Origin: Siphonodentalium dalli
Lineage: Eukaryota > Mollusca > Scaphopoda > Gadilida > Siphonodentaliidae
Direction: 5' to 3'
Length of the DNA: 64,000 nucleotides
NCBI GenBank assembly: GCA_032622095.1
Contig: CP136061.1
Location: 124,756,754 to 124,820,753 of the forward strand
Shown: piece after piece, positions 57,957 to 64,000 of the stretch
How positions within the stretch are numbered: the first letter of the stretch is position 1
Layout of the letters: each line of letters opens with the position of its first letter
The notes under the pieces: generated by a model
The model's input: only the letters and a program-made list of their open reading frames with translations
The model's database searches: none
Told to the model about the DNA's origin: nothing
Made by a program: the position numbers and the translations under genes

Positions 57957-58312
57957 GCTATCTAGCTAATAAATTTCGCCATATTTGATAGAACGTCAGT
58001 GAGGTACTTTTTAATACGTCTTGCCTCAACTGCATGCCAGTTGAATTATCAAAGACCTGAATGCCACAGCTCATGAAGGTTGAAGCCGAGTTCCGAGTCA
58101 TGACGCTGATTTTAATGAGCATAGTTAGGCTCCGTTTAATGTTTGTTGACATACTTGCAATGGAGGAAATGGCATTCGTGACATTAGTCAATCACCTTGC
58201 CTTGATGCCAATGACCCATAATTTGATGTTATCAAGCAGCTTTTCACTAATCTCCTTGTTTGACTTTCGAAAAGGCCTGCTGTTACCTGGTCTTGCACCC
58301 ACTTTCATATAA
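57957..58312 (-). pseudogene. Coding-like relic of unknown family
   Basis: On the minus strand a continuous frame of about 118 codons, broken once by TGA near 58200, reads VGARPGNSRPFRKSNKEISE, KLLDNIKLWVIGIKAR(stop). It then continues LTNVTNAISSIASMSTNIKR, STFMSCGIQVFDNSTG and QDVLKSTSLTFYQIWRNLLA. It is helix-rich and looks like part of a capsid-like or transposon-associated protein, but I cannot name a family. It lies in the spacer of the large inverted repeat. The interpretation as coding is weak. Confidence 0.3.
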
Positions 58313-58453
58313 TGGTTACACATGACTGTTATTGGACCAGAGTAGGCATATAATTATGCCCCTCTCAGTTCATTTTCAGAGTTCTGCTCATTTCCGTTTA
58401 AAAACATGGTCACAATCCCATAAGAAATTCGGCAAAATTACATTATGAATCAT

Positions 58454-58957
58454 TTAAAGGCACGTGCGGCCTTAATTGTCGAAAATATTCATATTTGTTC
58501 CAAACACCGTAAACTGAAAAACATTAAAACGCATACAGTTCCGTTCATATATACCATGACCATCGCGTAAACAGCATGTTATCATAAAGACCTACTATAT
58601 TTTACCTAAGCAAGAGCCTGGTTGTGTTACAGAAGACAGCACAATGCCACTGGCTAATCACACACAAATGGCATAAACGCTCTTTATTAGTTCCATATCA
58701 GGTATTCACGAACAAAGAACGCTCTTTATGTTTACCATCATAATATAAACAAACACCAGAAAAGTAACTTTTTATGCTTTTGTTTTCATAACAATGGTCA
58801 AACATATGACCATAACATACTGTTTATGCGATATTTCTTATTTATATACGGACAAAGTCTATCTACATTTTGTTGTTCTTTCTGTTTGTGGCGGTTTTTG
58901 ACGGGTGGAGATATTTTCACAGGATACCCACCGCCAAGGCCAACCGTGTCTTTACAA
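58454..58957 (-). mobile_element. TTAA element A, copy 7 (in the right arm)
   Basis: Plus-strand edges are TTAAAGGCACGTGCGGCC and CCGTGTCTTTAC; the right TTAA is mutated. The corresponding place in the left arm (near 56600, ATGATGCAAAATGTAATTTA) lacks it, so it inserted after the inverted repeat had formed. Confidence 0.85.
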
Positions 58958-59912
58958 TGAATTGTCATGCCCCATGAGGTAAAGGGACAACGAGAATGGA
59001 TATTTTGTTGCCAGTTGATTAATTAGCATGTTTAATAACAAAGTGAATCACAATTTGCTACCCTTACAGAAAAGTAGAGAATAATGTTCGGGATATATGT
59101 AAAAATATAAACTTTTCTATAAAATTTTGTGGACATTTTGCAAGCCATCTTGAGTATGTTTTTTCTAAAAACGCCTCAATGTGATGCATTTAAGACGGAT
59201 TAAATCAATAAATACCAAAGATAGTTCAAAATAGTCCAAGCGTGATAAGTTAGAATTTTTAGAGAAAATTCCAATAGTTTGGTAATGTAATCGTAACACT
59301 TAACAAAGATGCATCATGTTAGAATTCAGTGCATTTACGACATAATATCCAATTTTATACATCAACCACAACTTTTTACAAGCGATTGTTGGCACACTGG
59401 GACCATATTTACCATTTTCAATATTTTGGCCGCCATTTTGACAGCCATTTTTTAGCCGAAGTGAAAATTTTGATTCCATTTGGTTAATATTGTCACAAGT
59501 AATGGTACGCATCACTTGCTTTGTGCAGTTCTTCTCATTTCTTGTTGAAATGTGACTAGGATATAATTTCTGATTTTTTGTGAAATTGTATACTGAATTC
59601 TGTAAAATTAGATTTTTTAAGGATTTCAAGGGGATGGAACCCCACGAATGACATATTTCATTGTTACAATGATCAGTTAACATGAACATCACAAAATAAA
59701 ATAAAATTCTCAACCAGCTCCAAACAGCTGAAACTGATATATAATATATTAGTGAAAAAATGTCAAATTTTCCACTTGGACGTGGGTGTTTCCAATTTTG
59801 GCCTAAAAATGTATCAATATATCTCGCAGAGTCATTCTTACTGTATATGCCTAATTTTTAATTGCATATTCCATGCGAAGAGTAATTGCGACATTTAGTA
59901 AATTATATAATT
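58958..59912 (-). repeat. Dispersed repeat D, copy 3 (right arm)
   Basis: Complement of 55605-56600. A 137-codon minus-strand frame at 59300-59713 lies in it, but the same interval is not open in the other copies, so it is not a gene. Confidence 0.75.
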
Positions 59913-59946
59913 ATGAAACGCTCTTTAAATTCGGGAAATCCCTTAA

Positions 59947-60529
59947 AGGGGTACTGTACGCCAAATGTTGTTGTTGGTTTTTATAGTTTCCGAGACGGAG
60001 AATAAGGTAACAATTTTTTCATTATTTGAAAGTCTGTTGAGTACGAAGTAGTGTTACGGATGACAAATTTACCGGAATGCAAAAATACAAATTGTCGTTG
60101 TCGAGTAATTTTTGTACAGTTTTCAACCAAATGAATCAAATAAAAGTTATATTATATGCATACTAGTCCCATATAATCAATTAAGTTATTGTATCGTCGC
60201 TAGTCAGTGAGTGGCTTGAGTGTTCTTCCCGTATTATCATAATATTTTAAGCGATCGTGCGTGCGATCGGTTTAACAATCCAGTATCCCTCAATTACTTG
60301 ATTTGATTACGGAAATTCGTAATTTAATTGACGCCATTTTATGGCTCCAGTCATAAATTCAATTTATATAAAATTATTAACTTTTAAATTATTAAATTTT
60401 AAGATAGCCTATTAACATGAGCGTTTACAGAATACAACTTCGACTCAAATTACTTATGTTTCTATATATTATCGATATTAGATCGTTGTTATCACCGGAA
60501 ATTTAATGAAAATGGCGTACAGTACCCCT
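59947..60529. mobile_element. TTAA-inserted MITE with AGGGGTACTGTACGCCA termini
   Basis: A 583-bp element bounded by the perfect 17-bp TIR AGGGGTACTGTACGCCA, with TTAA duplicated at 59943-59946 and 60530-60533. The empty site at about 54303-54319 in the other arm (complement GGGAAATCCCTTAAAAGAGG) confirms the boundaries to the base. No transposase. TTAA target and TIR length fit piggyBac-type mobilisation, which is inference. Confidence 0.9.
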
Positions 60530-60679
60530 TTAAAAGAGGGGTTAAAGTGAAATTTCAGCGTGGTTCCATACCTAATATTAATTAGTATGTGAATATGTAC
60601 ATATGTGCAAAATTTCATACTTTGGTCATAAAGTGAACAATTTTGTTACTAATCTATTCCACTATTTAACCAATATTGG

Positions 60680-61160
60680 AATTTAAAGGGTTAATCAAAT
60701 CGGCGGTGGATGACACAGCAAATGAACGTTCGCAACCTATACTTAGTATGTATCACACTACCATAAGGCATCATATTATGTTGTACATGGCCCGGGCAGC
60801 CCGGGCTCTCCTAAGTTCTTCTGGTGCATATCGTCATTTAAGGGGTTAATGGAGCCGGTCGTGAACGAGATGGCGAATCAATCTTCAAAGTATACCTTTA
60901 GTAAGTGCCTCGCTACCATTAGCCATTAATATATGATCTGATCTGGTCCCTGTGTGCCTGGACTCCCCCGGATTATGTTAGTCAATATCGGCATTTAAAG
61001 GGTTAATACACCCACCGGTGGATGACACAGCAAGTAAATTTTAATAATCTATGCTTATTTTGTATCCTACTACCATAAGCCATCACATTACACTGTCCGC
61101 GGGCCCATGGGGCTGCCCGGGGCCGCCCGGGGTTGCCCGGGCGTGTCCGGGCTTGCCCGG
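60680..61160 (-). repeat. 175-bp modules, right arm and edge
   Basis: Inverted counterparts of the left array. The last module runs past the edge of the inverted repeat into a C/G-rich block with repeated GGCCGCCCGGGG and GTTGCCCGGGCGTG-like units (61090-61160). Confidence 0.6.
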
Positions 61161-61458
61161 GCACTAATTAGTCACACCCCTTTTTATTTGAGCGCTAGAT
61201 GGCTCGATCTGTGTTTTTGCAGCTGCGGGATACAAATGAGCTTTATCAAATCCGCGATAAGATATGGTATGAGTAAATATCCAGGATTAATAATGTGTTG
61301 GTCCATAATGCGACCTTTGTTTCGAATAAGTGACCCCGACAGTATATAAAAATGACTGGAAAAGTTACCAAAACCAAACATAATCATAATCAACGATGGC
61401 TTCCAATTTCCAATCCCAAAATCCTATATACCCACTTACTCTCGGCAGCGGCTATTCG
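61161..61458. other. No gene recognised
   Basis: Spacer between the large inverted repeat and the satellite; 80- and 69-codon frames on opposite strands lack domains. Confidence 0.45.
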
Positions 61459-61512
61459 CCATCGGATGGCAAATAGCGATTCTACCGATATGCGCTATTT
61501 GCCATCCGATGG
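61459..61512. repeat. 20-bp perfect hairpin
   Basis: CCATCGGATGGCAAATAGCG pairs exactly with its complement at 61493-61512 across a 14-bp loop; CCATCGGATGG at the base is itself a near-palindrome. Confidence 0.8.
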
Positions 61513-61595
61513 TATTTTAAATAAAAGAAAACATATCATATCATCACAATACGCTATTATAACGAGGATTCCTACCGCCTTCGTGATCATTAGGC

Positions 61596-64000
61596 CCAGT
61601 TGACCGTCGGTTGACCACCTACAGATATCATGGGGGGATGGCCAATAAGAAATCGACAAATTTTGAAGGAAATTTCGTATAGTTTGAACATTTAGTGGCA
61701 CAAGCTGTCGCTATATGGCCACATAATCACCATTTGTACCCGCCTTACTGAAAACCCGGACCAGTTGACCGTCGGTTGACCACCCACAGATATCCTGGGG
61801 GGATGGCAAATAAGAAATCGACAAATTTTGAAGGAAATTTCGTATAGTTTGAACATTTAGTGGCACAAGCTGTCGCTATATGGCCACATAATCATCATTT
61901 GTACCCGCCTTACTGAAAACCCGGACCAGTTGACCGTCGGTTGACCACCCACAGATATCCTGGGGGGATGGCAAATAAGAAATCGACAAATTTTGAAGGA
62001 AATTTCGTATAGTTTGAACATTTAGTGGCACAAGCTGTCGCTATATGACCACATAATCATCATTTGTACCCGCCTTACTGAAAACCCGGACCAGTTGACC
62101 GTCGGTTGACCACCTACAGATATCATGGGGGGGGGGATGGCAAATAAGAAATCGACAAATTTTGAAGGAAATTTCGTATAGTTTGAACATTTAGTGGCAC
62201 AAGCTGTCGCTATATGGCCACATAATCACCATTTGTACCCGCCTTACTGAAAACCCGGACCAGTTGACCGTCGGTTGACCACCCACAGATATCCTGGGGG
62301 GATGGCAAATAAGAAATCGACAAATTTTGAAGGAAATTTCGTATAGTTTGAACATTTAGTGGCACAAGCTGTCGCTATATGGCCACATAATCATCATTTG
62401 TACCCGCCTTACTGAAAACCCGGACCAGTTGACCGTCGGTTGACCACCCACAGATATCCTGGGGGGATGGCAAATAAGGAATCGACAAATTTTGAAGGAA
62501 ATTTCGTATAGTTTGAACATTTAGTGGCACAAGCTGTCGCTATATGGCCACATAATCATCATTTGTACCCGCCTTACTGAAAACCCGGACCAGTTGACCG
62601 TCGGTTGACCACCTACAGATATCATGGGGGGATGGCAAATAAGAAATCGACAAATTTTGAAGGAAATTTCGTATAGTTTGAACATTTGGTGGCACAAGCT
62701 GTCGCTATATGGCCACATAATCATCATTTGTACCCGCCTTACTGAAAACCCGGACCAGTTGACCGTCGGTTGACCACCTACAGATATCATGGGGGGATGG
62801 CAAATAAGAAATCGACAAATTTTGAAGGAAATTTCGTATAGTTTGAACATTTAGTGGCACAAGCTATCGCTATATGGCCACATAATCATCATTTGTACCC
62901 GCCTTACTGAAAACCCGGACCAGTTGACCGTCGGTTGACCACCCACAGATATCCTGGGGGGATGGCAAATAAGGAATCGACAAATTTTGAAGGAAATTTC
63001 GTATAGTTTGAACATTTAGTGGCACAAGCTGTCGCTATATGGCCACATAATCATCATTTGTACCCGCCTTACTGAAAACCCGGACCAGTTGACCGTCGGT
63101 TGACCACCTACAGATATCATGGGGGGGATGGCAAATAAGAAATCGACAAATTTTGAAGGAAATTTCGTATAGTTTGAACATTTAGTGGCACAAGCTGTCG
63201 CTATATGGCCACATAATCACCATTTGTACCCGCCTTACTGAAAACCCGGACCAGTTGACCGTCGGTTGACCACCCACAGATATCCTGGGGGGATGGCAAA
63301 TAAGAAATCGACAAATTTTGAAGGAAATTTCGTATAGTTTGAACATTTAGTGGCACAAGCTGTCGCTATATGGCCACATAATCATCATTTGTACCCGCCT
63401 TACTGAAAACCCGGACCAGTTGACCGTCGGTTGACCACCCACAGATATCATGGGGGGATGGCAAATAAGAAATCGACAAATTTTGAAGGAAATTTCGTAT
63501 AGTTTGAACATTTAGTGGCACAAGCTATCGCTATATGGCCACATAATCATCATTTGTACCCGCCTTACTGAAAACCCGGACCAGTTGACCGTCGGTTGAC
63601 CACCCACAGATATCCTGGGGGGATGGCAAATAAGGAATCGACAAATTTTGAAGGAAATTTCGTATAGTTTGAACATTTAGTGGCACAAGCTGTCGCTATA
63701 TGGCCACATAATCATCATTTGTACCCGCCTTACTGAAAACCCGGACCAGTTGACCGTCGGTTGACCACCTACAGATATCATGGGGGGGGATGGCAAATAA
63801 GAAATCGACAAATTTTGAAGGAAATTTCGTATAGTTTGAACATTTAGTGGCACAAGCTGTCGCTATATGGCCACATAATCACCATTTGTACCCGCCTTAC
63901 TGAAAACCCGGACCAGTTGACCGTCGGTTGACCACCCACAGATATCCTGGGGGGATGGCAAATAAGAAATCGACAAATTTTGAAGGAAATTTCGTATAGT
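61596..64000 (+). repeat. 165-bp satellite, 14.5 units, open at the window edge
   Basis: Units start with CCAGTTGACCGTCGGTTGAC at 61596, 61761, 61926, 62091, 62260, 62425, 62590, 62755, 62920, 63085, 63251, 63416, 63581, 63746 and 63913. The period is 165 bp, except where a G run lengthens it by one to four. Units are very similar, with few variable sites (CCTACA/CCCACA, ATCAT/ATCCT, AAGAAAT/AAGGAAT, CACCATT/CATCATT, CTGTCGC/CTATCGC). Each unit has an open minus-strand frame of 54 codons ended by TAA; only the unit at 62590 lost that stop, giving a 109-codon frame. I do not consider it coding. Confidence 0.95.

Larger units (their letters stand above)
53284..61088. repeat. 7.8-kb imperfect inverted repeat (foldback)
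   Basis: The left arm (53284-about 56733) and right arm (about 58320-61088) are inverted copies along their whole length; the outer edges read ATGTGATGGCTTATGGTAGT and its complement. The spacer (56734-58319) holds a further partial inverted copy of repeat D, more 175-bp modules and a coding-like relic. Four later insertions distinguish the arms: element A copy 6 and the Helitron pair in the left arm, and element A copy 7 and a different TTAA MITE in the right arm. Outside the arms no target duplication could be defined. Confidence 0.8.

Noticed and set aside
59300-59713. 137-codon minus-strand frame
   Set aside because: Falls in repeat D copy 3; the matching stretch in the other copies is not open.
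53284-61088. Maverick/Polinton or autonomous DNA transposon as the source of the large inverted repeat
   Set aside because: No integrase, polymerase, transposase or packaging gene is present, and no terminal target duplication was found.
62521-62850. 109-codon minus-strand frame made of two identical halves
   Set aside because: Two satellite units joined because one unit lost its TAA; 165 bp is a multiple of three, so the frame persists by arithmetic.
44056-64000. CRISPR arrays
   Set aside because: The tandem arrays have contiguous 160-175-bp units without short repeats and unique spacers, and the context is eukaryotic.

Overview
The window looks like AT-rich nuclear DNA from an invertebrate metazoan, probably marine and possibly a lophotrochozoan such as a mollusc. 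That assignment is inference from the repeat types: several APE-type LINE families, an L2/CR1-like LINE with an (ATT)n tail, non-autonomous Helitrons, many TTAA-flanked MITE-like elements and GTCGTGCGTCCG-type tandem repeats. There are no operons, no prokaryote-style gene packing, and no multi-exon host gene that I can recognise. Nearly everything that can be named is a transposable element, a relic of one, or a satellite. The best host-gene candidate is one possible 245-nt exon at 47956-48200.

Layout. 1-17.2 kb: small foldback and TTAA-terminated elements, a possible tRNA-SINE, an element made of two mirror-image hairpins (12900-13287), and a dispersed 1-kb repeat. 17.2-23.2 kb: a LINE on the minus strand with one long open frame (975 codons), then a decayed second LINE on the plus strand. 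24.9-28.0 kb: a three-level nest in which a TTAA element (26141-26642) sits in a minus-strand LINE (25067-27635), which sits in another TTAA-type repeat (24961-27990). 28.3-32.7 kb: a fourth LINE with ORF1, an endonuclease cut off by a deletion, an RT and a zinc knuckle. 33-42 kb: more TTAA elements, a foldback with 9-bp target duplication (34422-34815), a degenerate tandem family (35.4-38.1 kb) and paired foldbacks. 42.3-43.8 kb: a 5'-truncated L2/CR1-like LINE. 43.9-45.5 kb and 50.2-51.4 kb: related tandem arrays in opposite orientation. 53.3-61.1 kb: a 7.8-kb imperfect inverted repeat carrying later insertions. 61.6 kb to the end: a 165-bp satellite that runs off the window.

How the parts relate. 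No pathway can be reconstructed; the content is a record of transposition. The large inverted repeat is the most useful part, because each insertion in one arm has its empty site preserved in the other. That fixes TTAA target duplication for two element families, and insertion between A and T without duplication for a head-to-tail pair of Helitrons. A short core, CGCTCTTTA, often followed by CCATATCAGG, recurs in several repeat families that otherwise look unrelated. It is the most unexpected signal in the window. All family names and functional readings come from inspection by eye; no database search was possible.
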